From: Micrococcales bacterium
GTDB lineage: Bacteria > Actinomycetota > Actinomycetes > S36-B12 > UBA10799
Reading direction: 5' to 3'
Assembly (NCBI GenBank): GCA_016703125.1
Contig: JADJCR010000016.1
Coordinates: forward strand, 1 to 18,875
Length of the DNA stretch: 18,875 nt
Shown here: positions 1 through 7,699 of the stretch, one piece after another
Layout of the letters: each line of letters begins with the position of its first letter
Position numbering within the stretch: position 1 is the stretch's first letter
Notes under the pieces: model-generated
What the model saw: the letters and a program-made list of their open reading frames with translations, nothing else
What the model was told of the DNA's origin: nothing
Databases searched by the model: none
Position numbers and translations under genes: made by a program

Positions 1-96
1 ATGCGCTGATCGGTACCTGGTCGCCGCAGGCCCGGCTCGCTACTGCACCGCAGAGCAAGGAGCCACCTGCGGCCAGGCCGCGAGGCGGTCGCTGCG

Positions 97-1449
97 ATGG
101 AGGAGATCATGGCCAGCACCCGAGCCGAAAGCGGCGATCGCCGCCACGGCAGCAGCGGTGCGCGGTGCGCCGCCGTTCGTGACCGCGCCTGCCACCTCCT
201 TGGTGGATGCACTGATGTACCCGGTCCCCAGGACGGGACCGACAGCATCGACACCAGCAGCGTCACGCCGGAGGTGTCGGGTTTCTACGATACCGGTGCC
301 GGGTGGCAGCCTGGACCGCTACAGATGGGAACTCGTGCGCGCCGAGCCGATCGACGGTGCACCCGCGGCAATGGTGTTTCGTACCGGATCATGTACCAGT
401 CGACCGACCTTGAGGGCAACGCCATTCCGTGACCGGCCTGTACGCGGCACCTGACGGACTGGCCCCGCAGGCGGGTACCCCTGATCGGCTTTGGCGCACG
501 GCACCACCTCGGTGTGGCGCAGGCGTGTGGGATGAGTCAGACCGCTGACCCCCAACACCCCCCGGCTACAGCGCCTGGGTCCCGCACATCGAACCGTTGG
601 TCCGGCAGTGGGCTGGGCCGTGGTGGCTGAAGCGACTACCTGGCCTGGGCGCCCCGGTCCGTCCTCTCTGTACCTGGTCGGATCGCTGGAGGGCTGGAAG
701 CGTTCTGGACCTATTATGCGCGCAGTCCTCCAGCCGTCACCACAGACCGGATCTGCGCTCATCGACGCCGGCAAGCCTGGGCATCTACGGCAAGTCCCAT
801 ATGGAGGCTGCGCTTGCGGCCATGAACTGGCTCCGACCTACGTTTCGGATCTCGATATCGCCGGTGGAGTCTCTTGCTGCTGCGTTTTTTCACCCCGGCT
901 CTGCAGGGTGTCCTCAACGCGGTCGTTGGCAACCCCACGTGAGCACCAGCCAGAAACGATGTTCGTGCTCGGATCGCGCGAAGTCGTTCGCTGAGAACTA
1001 CCCGCAGTACATTTATATCGACGCCATCCTCAGCGAGGAGGGCAAGAAGCGACTGGCGCTGCTTGAGCGTGGCTGCGGCACGGATCTCGCTGACCGGGTG
1101 GTGGACATCCTGTTGAGCCAGATGCTGAACTCCCTGGTCGACGGCCTGGTCAGCCGCACTGGGCGAGGCGATGCCGTGGGGACGGTGCCGCTGGAGATGC
1201 CCGCCATGATCCCGCAGGGGCTGAAGGACAAGACGATCCTGCCGCAGTTCACCCATCGCCCAGGTGGGACAAGCCGCGCTGCGCGCTCGGCGACACTGTC
1301 TGGTACGTGCGCTACCCCGATGACGACCACCCGTCCATCAACTTCCAGGCACGCGAGACTGAAAGCCGTCGCACATCGACTGGATGACCGACCGATGGGC
1401 TGGGGAACTGGCACCTGACAACTGCGCGAACCAGTTGCTGGGCATTTAG
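97..1449 (+). CDS. Secretory lipase-type alpha/beta hydrolase (frameshifted in this sequence)
   Basis: Probably an exported lipase/esterase of the secretory lipase (LIP) family, hydrolysing ester lipids outside the cytoplasm. The pieces lie in different frames but join in order. An Ala-rich leader covers about 109-200. SYRIMYQSTDLEGNAIP leads into GFAHGTTS (about 485-510), the oxyanion-hole region of the family. It is followed by GWAVVATDYLGLG-type sequence (about 605-650) and PGPSSLYLVGSLEGW. The nucleophile elbow is GIYGKSH plus GG at about 780-810. An Asp-containing loop, QGLKDKTILPQ, lies near 1215-1245. DDHPSINFQ at 1322-1348 supplies the likely catalytic His. The C-terminus DWMTDRWAGELAPDNC reaches the TAG at 1447-1449. 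About 450 codons fits the family. The start is either ATG 97 or ATG 109, and a GGAGGA just upstream of 109 overlaps the former. Family call fairly sure; substrate unknown. Confidence 0.75.
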
Positions 1450-1475
1450 CGAACACCACGACGGAGTTAACCCTG

Positions 1476-2647
1476 ATGAACCGGGAATTCCTCCCGAAGC
1501 CGTCCTTGGGATCACCGTCGGCCTGCTGCTGGCTGTCGTCGCCGTACTGCGACGACCCGGCCGCCGAAAGCAGTGGGGTGCTGCGCCGGGCGGGCATGAT
1601 CGGACTGCTCGTCTACGCGCTCATCGCGGCGGCAGCGCTGGTCCGGCAGGGCATGACCTGGATCGGACTGCTGTTCCTGCTGGTGCTTCCGGGCGTCGCA
1701 GCGTTCGCCGCACTGGCGGGGAGGCTCACGGCCGGTCGCCGGGCCGACCGCAGACTGGACCCGTCGCCTCATCGGCGTTGTGGGCCGACCGCTGCGATGC
1801 TCATCGCCGCCGGACAGACCCTGTCGATGGTAGGCATCGTCGACCCCGGGCATCGTCACGTTCGGTGATCGCCGGGCCTGCCGGGCTGGCGTTGGTGGCC
1901 CAGGAGGCGCTGGTTGCCCGCGGACCGGTCGGCTCTGGAGCGATGAGGCTGCTGATCGTGCCGGTGCTCATCTCGTTGGCACTCGGGGTGTTGCTTGGCG
2001 ATCCTGGCCAGGCGGTGTCGCCCATCATCGAGGTCACTGGCGCAGTGGGCTTCGGCCCTGGGGCTGATCGTTTCTTTTCCTTGTGCTCGCGTTGTTTGGA
2101 TCCGGGGATGGCCGCGGCCGGCGGTGAGACAGCACTGGGGTGCCCGCCCGCATGCTCGTGGGGGTGGGCCTGGCGGTGTTGCTGATCTGCGCAGGCCTGC
2201 TCATCACCTTCGGCGGCGCCGTCATCGCGCTGTCCATGCAGTTCTTCGTGGTCCTGGCGAACATCGACGCCCTGCCTGCTCGCGGGGATCCTCATCGCCG
2301 TGCGCTCACTGTGCTCACCACCGCGCTGGTGGCTAAAGCACGCTGACGGGGATCCGGCGCCTGGACGGCGGAATCCGGCGGTTGGTCATCTGCGGCATCG
2401 CCGCGGGTGGTCTCGCGCTGATCGACCCGGGGCTGGACTGGGTCGTGATCGCCACCAGTCTGGTGGCGGCCGCGCTGCTTCGGCAGCCGTGGGGAGCGTG
2501 GCAGCACGCAGATCGGGCTGGCGGTCGCCATCATCGGCGTCGCGACACTTACCTGGACCGGTCAGCATGACGTTCGGCTGGCGGTCGGCCCTGGCTGCTG
2601 GCGGGGTGGCGTGTGCGGCTGCGGTGGCGCGCCTGCGGCATGCTTGA
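1476..2647 (+). CDS. Polytopic membrane protein of unknown function (frameshifted)
   Basis: I do not recognise this protein. ATG 1476 has a GGAG nine bases upstream (1463-1466) and follows the lipase stop by only 26 bases, so the two are probably co-transcribed. Hydrophobic segments recur in changing frames: LGITVGLLLAVVAVL (about 1508-1552), MIGLLVYALIAAAALV and WIGLLFLLVLPGVAAFAALA (about 1598-1720), LLIVPVLISLALGVLLG (about 1948-2000), LVGVGLAVLLICAGLLITF plus MQFFVVLANID (about 2155-2270), LVICGIAAGGLALIDPG (about 2383-2430), and a final Ala-rich segment ending in RLRHA at 2647. This gives about six to eight membrane spans over some 390 codons. It could be two adjacent membrane genes rather than one, because no frame stays open throughout. 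No catalytic or transport motif was seen. Confidence 0.5.
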
Positions 2648-2743
2648 GACTCCAGGCTGACCGCGCGACACGCGGGCATCATGTTTTCGCGGCGTTCCGA
2701 AGCATTCCTGGTGCCGGTTCTGCTGGCGTCCTCAGCAGCGAGA

Positions 2744-2749
2744 GGGAGG
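2744..2749 (+). promoter_or_regulatory. Ribosome binding site of the DUF805 gene
   Basis: GGGAGG lies eight bases before ATG 2758. It decides the start of the DUF805 reading frame over the longer open frame that begins at 2611. Confidence 0.7.
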
Positions 2750-2757
2750 TGTGCGCC

Positions 2758-3195
2758 ATGTCATTCGGACAAGCAGTCAGCACATGCCTCAAGAAGTACG
2801 CAACCTTCCGCGGCAGAGCGTCGCGGTCAGGAGTTCTGGTACTGGGTCCTGTTCTACATCATATCGTGAGCATCGTCCTGGGCATCATCGAAAATCTGTT
2901 CGGGTGGTAGGTCACCACCGCCACCAACACGGAAACCGGCAACACGATCAGTTACGCTCATAACGCGGGTTGGCCTGACGTCGATCTGGGGCTGGTCGTC
3001 CTGCTCCCCACCCTCGCCGTCTCGGTGCGCCGCCCGCACGACGTCACCGGGAATTCCGGTTAAAGGCGGTGGCTCAACGTCATTCGCTGCATCGGACCGC
3101 CGATCCTGCTGTTCGCGCCCCTACATCAAGCAGGGTGACCCCTGGCGACAGTCAATTACGGCCCGCCGCCGAACAACACGGCCGGAGCCATCTGA
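2758..3195 (+). CDS. DUF805 family membrane protein (frameshifted)
   Basis: A small inner-membrane protein of the DUF805 family (YhaH-like), whose biochemical role is unknown. The start MSFGQAVSTCLKKYATFRGR, followed by ASRSEFWYWVLFYI, is the family's typical N-terminal signature. The first membrane span continues as IVSIVLGIIENLFGW (about 2865-2910). After a polar loop, LGLVVLLPTLAVSVRRPHD (about 2986-3040) matches the conserved span ending in RRLHD. A WRWLN-type segment and the span IRCIGPPILLFA follow. The tail reads YGPPPNNTAGAI to a TGA at 3195, a typical C-terminus. The reconstructed 146 codons are close to the usual 110-150. At least three frame changes occur, near 2830, 2910 and 3060. 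Convergent with the hydrolase to its right. Confidence 0.85.
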
Positions 3196-3208
3196 CCGAC
3201 TCCAGTTT

Positions 3209-3248
3209 CCCGACCCCGCGTCACCTGCTCGGCAGGCGTGGGGTTCGG
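3209..3248. terminator. Hairpin between convergent DUF805 and hydrolase genes
   Basis: The stretch folds as CCGA + CCCCGCG (3210-3220), then CCTGC-TCG-GCAGG (3224-3236), then CGTGGGG + TTCGG (3237-3248), with one G-T wobble, one bulged T and a three-base internal asymmetry (TCA). It lies 14 bases after the DUF805 stop and eight bases beyond the proposed stop of the minus-strand hydrolase (3256-3258), where a shared bidirectional terminator would sit. There is no clear T-tract, which is common in high-GC actinobacterial terminators. Confidence 0.55.
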
Positions 3249-3255
3249 CGTGCGC

Positions 3256-4859
3256 TCAGCCGTAGCCAACGGCAGCCGCACGCCGATCCGGGAGAAATGG
3301 ATCAAGCCGCCTCTTCGGGTGCACGTCGTAGGCGCTGCTTTGGGCCACGACCCCTCTTCACCAGATCTGCAACCGCCGGCCCTTGCGCAGCCGTCATGGA
3401 GATCGCTTGCCGGCCGCACGGTCGCCGTGTGCCGCTTTGCCGTCGAGCGCCACAGGCAACGGCGTGGTATCTGGTTGCCCACCACCGTTCGGGTGCGCGG
3501 ATCCGTCGATCTGTGCTGCGGGACAGCCACCTCTGGTGGGTCGACGCGCTGCGGTAGGTCAGGCGCAGTTTCGGGAAAGCCGACGATGATTTCGCCCGCC
3601 GTTTCGCCTTCACGCTGGATCGTCATCGCATTGCGCGCCGGCGCGGGAATGGTCGGCCGCAGGACCAGCGAGAACGTGGGCGCAGATCGCCGAGGGCAAT
3701 GCCGGTGCACTGCCCGGAGCCTCCTCGTCCTTGAGGACGAGCCGCCCCGCGCCCAACGGCCTTCAACGTCTGAGCGGGCAGCGGATAGGTGTCGGCACTG
3801 CGGAAGCGCCGCTGCGCTGGAAGTCGATCCATGTGAAGCCGGGCCCGGTGGTTCACCCCCGTGTCGTCTTTGAGGTACTTCTCCAGCCACCGCCAGGTTT
3901 GTTCCCAGCGGCACCGTGGGAGTTGCCGCCCCTACGCGGTGGGGGACCCGCGCCCTCCGCAGAACCAGACCATCTTCAACGGCACGCCGGTGCGGCGCAG
4001 CGCCTTGTAGTTCGCGATCGCCTCCGACGGTGGGAAGAGGTTGTCGATCGCGCCCTGCGGGATCAGCGTCGGCGCGGTGATGGCCGCCAGCACACGGTCC
4101 GGGCCCGCCGCCTCTGCGAAGTCCACCACGCGCGGGCTGAAAGTGGTGCCCTTCCGCGCCTGACCGCGGCTCGGCGAGGATGGAGGGCTGAACGTGTTGC
4201 CCGGCCGGGTGGCACCGACCAAGAGCGCGTTCACCCACGCAGTCTTGATCGTGTCGGCTGGTAGAGGCTGGTTTGCAGTGAGTTCAGGCGATCCACCGGA
4301 ACGATCGCGTCGATGCGCTGATCGATGCCGGTAGCCTGACAGTTGGATGCCGCCGCCGTAGGAGCCACCGGTCATACCCATAACGCGGGTCGCCGGTCGC
4401 GTCCATCTGCGCCTCCGGCCGGTCGGCCACCCAGTCGATGAGCGCCATGACATCGTGGCCCTCGTAGTCGGGGTTAGTTCAAATTTGCGCCTGCCCACCG
4501 GACGGCGAGATGCCCGCGGGTTCCAGGTCAGCACGTTGTAGCCCGGCGCGGCGCAGGTCCCTACTCAGGCATGGCCGGGCTGCTCTGCGCGTCCGGTTGC
4601 TCTGCGCCTGGCCGCCGAACCCGGGGCCCTGCAGCACAGTGGGAGCCGTCTGCCCCTCCGTCAGGCCGGCAGCCGGGAACCAGTAGAAGGTGATGGGTGT
4701 CCCGTCGAACGACATGACGGTGTTCAGGTCCTGCGTATGACCGGGCGCGGCGCCCATGGCACTCAAACAGACGACCGACGCCACAGCGATCGAGCGCCGC
4801 ACCAGTACCCCGGGGCGACCGACTATCTCAGGACCTTCCGTTGCCGGGCCACAGAGCAT
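3256..4859 (-). CDS. Exported S15/CocE-like alpha/beta hydrolase (acyl-peptidase/esterase), frameshifted
   Basis: Serine hydrolase related to X-Pro dipeptidyl-peptidase (S15) and CocE/NonD esterases; substrate unknown. ATG 4859 has a GGACGAGG-like site upstream. GTG 4802, just before RRSIAVASVVCLSAMGAA, is an alternative start; either way a signal peptide is visible. In order: MSFDGTPITFYWFPAAGL; WNPRGISPSGG (about 4490-4530); GMTGGSYGGGIQL (about 4340-4385), whose Ser is the nucleophile; the RIDAIVPVDRLNSLQTSLY region (about 4260-4320); APTLIPQGAIDNLFPPSEAI (about 4010-4075), carrying the Asp; and MVWFCGG before the His loop, where an indel falls (about 3935-3970). TWRWLEKYLKDDTGV (about 3850-3900) opens the C-terminal beta domain. 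Restoring one base near 3260 ends the protein at TGA 3256-3258; without it the frame runs on to 3156. The roughly 534 codons fit the family. Confidence 0.75.
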
Positions 4860-4943
4860 GGCCTCGTCCAGTATCGGTCACGCTGGAGACCACCCGCAGC
4901 CGGTTGGTGGTCCTGGCCCAGCGCCTGCCCGGCGGCGCGCGGT

Positions 4944-4950
4944 GAGGAGG
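4944..4950 (+). promoter_or_regulatory. Ribosome binding site of the saccharopine dehydrogenase-like gene
   Basis: GAGGAGG ends seven bases before ATG 4958. It fixes the start at MSRIVV, immediately ahead of the dinucleotide-binding glycines. The longer open frame beginning at 4756 would read back through the divergent promoter region. Confidence 0.75.
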
Positions 4951-4957
4951 TCTGTCG

Positions 4958-6182
4958 ATGAGCCGCATAGTGGTCTCGGCCCGCCGGCGGCAATCGGGAG
5001 CGTGGCCGCCCGTGGGCTGGCGACCATGGCGGACATCGACGAGATCCGGCTCGCCGACGTCGACGCCGGGAGGCTCGCCGGGTTAGCGGGGACGCTGGGT
5101 CATTCCGGTGTGACGACCACCGATGTGGACGCCACCTCCGCGGCTTCGCTGGCGCAGGCGATGGGGGCGCGGATGTGGTGCTCAACTGCATCGGCCCTTC
5201 ACCGCTTCGGGCCGCCCGTTCTGCAGGCCGCGATTTCGGCCAGCGTGGACTACGTCGACGTCTGCGACGACCTCGCGCCCACCCGGATCATGCTTGACAT
5301 GGACCCGGCTGCCCGGGCGGCCGGGGTGACCGCTCTGATCGGGATAGGCAACTCCCCGGGCTGGCGGCCAACGTGTTCGCCCGGTTGTGCGCCGAGCAGT
5401 TTCTCGACGGATCCGCAGCGTCGACATCATGCACGTCCACGGCGGCGAGCCGGAGGAAGGCGCTGCGGTCATCAAAGCACCGCATCCATGCGATGACCGA
5501 TCCGGTCCCGCTGTTCATCGACGGCGGATCTGTCGAGGTCCACCAGTTGGAGCCGGACGGGCAAGGCACGTACGGAGTTCGACTTCCCGCGATGTGGGGC
5601 CAATGCCGGTCTTCCCGTACCCCACCCGGAGACGATCACGCTGCCCCGGCACTTCCGTCGCTGACCCGGGTGACGAACCTCGGGGCGATCCTCCCGCTCG
5701 CATACTTCCGGCGCGGCAGGGCGATAGTTGCAGGCACCGGCGCGTGCGGTCAGGAGCCGGTGCGGGTCGGCGAGGACGAGGTGCTTCCCGCTGGACAGGA
5801 CGTCGCTCTGCTCCAACGGCAGCGGCCCGGCCTCTTGCGCGACGCGGGGTCGACGGGCCACGGGGGTGCCTGGCGGTGGAGGTCTCCGGACGGAAGGACG
5901 GCGCCGAGCATCGCTTACGTCCTCCAGTTGTCGTCGACGGTCGCCGGGGCCGGGGAAGGCACCGGCATCCCGGCTGCCGTGGGAGCGGCTCTGATGCTGC
6001 GTGGTCAGGTGTCGGGCCCTGGGGTGGTGGCGCCGGAGGCAGCCGTGGACCCGCTGCCGTTCCTCCCCCTGGCGTTCCAGATGTGGGGCCATGTCAGTTC
6101 CGGGCGGGCGCGGATCGCAGCGCCATGCACCTGGAACATCGGACCGGACGGACATCGCCAGGAGATTCCGCTGGCGTTCTGA
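4958..6182 (+). CDS. Saccharopine dehydrogenase-like NAD(P)-binding oxidoreductase (frameshifted)
   Basis: Likely a cytoplasmic NAD(P)-dependent oxidoreductase of the saccharopine dehydrogenase/carboxynorspermidine-like superfamily; substrate not determinable. MSRIVV is followed, after one base shift, by a GPAGAIGSVAARGLA-type Rossmann loop (about 4975-5025). IDEIRLADVDAGRLAGLAG (about 5035-5090) is the beta2 acidic region that contacts the cofactor ribose. ADVVLNCIGPF (about 5168-5202) and YVDVCDDLAPTRIMLDMD (about 5250-5305) are typical of the family. GIGNSPGLANVFARL (about 5340-5390) starts the catalytic half, followed by MHVHGGEPEEGAAVIK and HAMTDPVPLFIDG. The 3' end (about 6060-6182) is uncertain: PLPFLPLAFQMWG reads on to TGA 6180-6182 but meets the convergent DinB gene. 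The roughly 408 codons are slightly long for the family, as expected if the stop is misplaced. Confidence 0.75.
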
Positions 6183-6704
6183 GCGCGCCACTGCTGTGCG
6201 TCCAGCAGGCCACGGACGTAGGCAGCCTGCCCGATGTGCTGGGTCACGTCGTTCAGCACGCTCACGATCCGCACCGCCGCGGTCACTGGCGGATACCATC
6301 GGCGGTCGACGATCCTGTCGAGTTCGGCGTCCACCAGGCCCGCGAGGATCTCCATGGTGCGAGTGTGAACCTCGGCGTAGTACCCGGCGAGCAACCCCTC
6401 GGTCGCCTCGAGCCGGTGCGCCTGGTCCGCGCTCTGGCCGTACCCGATGTCGCCGGCCGGGTAGGGCAGCGCGAACCGGTCGCACCACCCTGCGACTGCC
6501 AGACCTGTTCGCTCTCAGCGACCCCAGCCATGTGGTCGTCCTCAACACGTGTCAGATGCCAAATCAGCCAGCCGATTGAGTTTGCGAACGGGCCCGGGGA
6601 TACCACGCCAATTGCGCCGGGGTGAGGCCGGACAACACTCGCGGAACCTCCTCGGCCACGCGCTCGAAGCCATCGGTGAGCAGGACCACGCCGCGTGCCG
6701 CCAT
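6183..6704 (-). CDS. DinB/DUF664 family protein, putative metal-dependent hydrolase/transferase (frameshifted)
   Basis: A four-helix DinB-like protein of the DUF664 group, related to mycothiol-dependent enzymes of actinobacteria. The actual substrate is not known. ATG 6702-6704 starts MAARGVVLLTDGFERVAEEV, then PRVLSGLTPAQLAWYPRA. SAGWLIWHLTRVEDDHMAGV (about 6525-6585) carries the first metal-ligand His region. LLAGYYAEVHTRTMEILAGL and VSVLNDVTQHIGQAAYVRGL (about 6210-6395) supply the last His in HIGQ. Three such histidines usually bind one divalent metal. Frame changes occur near 6590 and between 6400 and 6480. About 170 residues is normal for the family. The exact C-terminus is unclear because no stop appears in frame before the sequence runs into the convergent upstream gene. 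I place it near RGLLDAQQWRAQ. Confidence 0.75.
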
Positions 6705-6729
6705 GAGCCGAGGCTAAGGCATCCGGAGC

Positions 6730-6920
6730 TCAGCCCAGGACCTTGAACACCTCGTACACCATGAACGCCGGCCAGAACAGCCCCTGGAAGAACGCCCAGA
6801 CGAACTCCCGAAGGCGTCCGCCTGTCCGAAGAAGTAGAACCAGGCCCCGAAGATCCCCAGTCCGTAGATCGCACCGCTGCCGGCCGCGCCGGCGTTCAAG
6901 ATACTATTTGCCCATCGCAA
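6730..6920 (-). CDS. Small hydrophobic membrane protein of unknown function (one frameshift)
   Basis: A protein of about 64 residues with no recognised function. From ATG 6920 it reads MRWANSILNAGAAGSGAIYG, then LGIFGAWFYFFGQADAF. After one base shift near 6808 it continues EFVWAFFQGLFWPAFMVYEV and FKVLG to TGA 6730-6732. Two short hydrophobic, aromatic-rich helices are evident. It ends 25 bases before the DinB start on the same strand, so the two may form a short operon. Its promoter would lie in the region that carries the palindromic repeats. An alternative start is the ATG that begins MGK, two codons downstream in another frame. Confidence 0.5.
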
Positions 6921-7011
6921 CCACCCTCTCCGGCTCCAACGCTACTCGCCGATGCCGCCGTCGCCGGGGTGAAACGGGACCACCGTCCACCCCCCGCCGC
7001 TGGTGGCGTGG

Positions 7012-7080
7012 CGCGGACCAACATGCAGGCTGGAGCGACCCAAATGTGCAATTCCGCTCCCCGATGTACGTATCGCCCCC
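7012..7080. repeat. Intergenic palindromic repeat, copy A (degenerate left arm)
   Basis: The inner left half-site TGGAG (7031-7035) is followed by CTCCC at 7057-7061, the same 26-base offset as in the other copies. The right arm carries GATGTACGTATCGCCCCC, giving the outer right half-site at about 7076-7080. The outer left half-site expected near 7012 is not recognisable. The centre has CAAATGTGCAATT in place of the ACCGGT region found elsewhere. Confidence 0.6.
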
Positions 7081-7122
7081 CTGGAGTTGGTGGGGCGCGG
7101 CGGGGGCGGTCCAGCTCGAGGC

Positions 7123-7193
7123 GGGAGAGTTGCCTCAACCTGGGAGCGAAACGCACCGGTTGGATCACTCCCCCGACGTACGTATCGCTCCCC
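7123..7193. repeat. Intergenic palindromic repeat, copy B (complete)
   Basis: Half-sites are GGGAG 7123-7127, GGGAG 7142-7146 (offset 19), CTCCC 7168-7172 (offset 26), and CTCCC of the TATCGCTCCCC segment at about 7188-7193 (offset 20). The palindrome ACCGGT is at 7155-7160, the centre. The right arm includes GGATCACTCC and GACGTACGTATCGCTCCCC, which match copy D on the other strand. Confidence 0.75.
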
Positions 7194-7310
7194 GCTGGAG
7201 GTGGGGGTGGGGAGCGGGGCGGGCCCAACGGCTGCGCCGGGTCACACGACGGTGTGAAACATCCCCCACCTGAACCACCAGCCCCCGAGTGTGGCAAGAT
7301 GAACGAGAGG

Positions 7311-7339
7311 TTAACAAAACTTGACTGTGCGGCTAATGG
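7311..7339 (+). promoter_or_regulatory. Candidate promoter upstream of the secreted-protein region
   Basis: TTAACA (7311-7316, five of six matches to TTGACA) is 17 bases from TAATGG (7334-7339), a weak -10. It lies in the AT-richest part of the intergenic region, 48 bases before ATG 7387. The -10 match is poor, so this is a suggestion only. Confidence 0.25.
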
Positions 7340-7386
7340 AATCGAAGGTTCCGGCCGAAACACAGGAAGTACCGAAAGGAGGCGTC

Positions 7387-7530
7387 ATGGACATCGCCCC
7401 CAGATCATTGTCTTCGTCCTCTTCATGCTGGCCGTTGTGCAGGGCACCCGCATCGATGAGATGCGCCAGCGCAACGCGAACTGCTGCGTCACAGCCACGC
7501 ACAGCCGCAAGCCACTCCCGGTCCATGTGA
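7387..7530 (+). CDS. Possible small membrane protein with strong ribosome site
   Basis: ATG 7387 is preceded at four bases by AAAGGAGG (7375-7382), the strongest ribosome site in the window, so something is probably translated here. In the printed frame the peptide is Ser/Arg-rich and ends at TGA 7530. If one C is restored in the CCCCC run near 7397-7401, it becomes MDIAPQIIVFVLFMLAVVQG, followed by TRIDEMRQRNAN: a single membrane helix and a short charged tail. The true end is then unclear, because the shifted frame has no nearby stop. It could be a small single-span membrane protein. No family recognised. Confidence 0.35.
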   Translation: MDIAPRSLSSSSSCWPLCRAPASMRCASATRTAASQPRTAASHSRSM

Positions 7531-7699
7531 CCCTCGCACTGCAGAGACCGACCCGGCCAGCGATCACTGATCACCGGGAAACGGACATCTCACGCAACCC
7601 GCCCCCCAGCCACTGCATTGGTTGCGCCTCGTTAGGCCAAACGGGTGATGGAACCTCTACGTTGGTTCAACGGAGTGACTTCGCAGAGGAGCGGGAATC

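Larger units (their letters stand above)
6921..7386. other. Long intergenic region with two palindromic repeats and a candidate promoter
   Basis: This 466-base stretch lies between the small minus-strand gene and the next plus-strand start. I see no convincing gene in it. It holds two copies of the GGGAG/CTCCC palindrome described below, and AT-richer sequence at about 7300-7340. A plus-strand open frame crosses it (6969 onward), but its translation is Arg/Gly/Pro-rich and matches nothing until it enters the secreted-protein gene in one of that gene's frames. Confidence 0.6.

Noticed and set aside
2611..2757. Longer N-terminus for the DUF805 protein
   Set aside because: The family signature starts at MSFGQA with its own GGGAGG site. 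The upstream extension is Cys/Arg-rich and overlaps the end of the preceding membrane gene.
5472..6548. Minus-strand open frame of 358 codons
   Set aside because: It is Arg/Pro-rich and matches nothing through 5472-6180, where the plus strand carries recognisable saccharopine dehydrogenase-like sequence. Only the part right of about 6183 overlaps the DinB gene, and that is in another frame.
7012..7193. CRISPR array
   Set aside because: Only two repeat copies per region, internally palindromic with drifting arms, no uniform spacers and no cas-like gene nearby.
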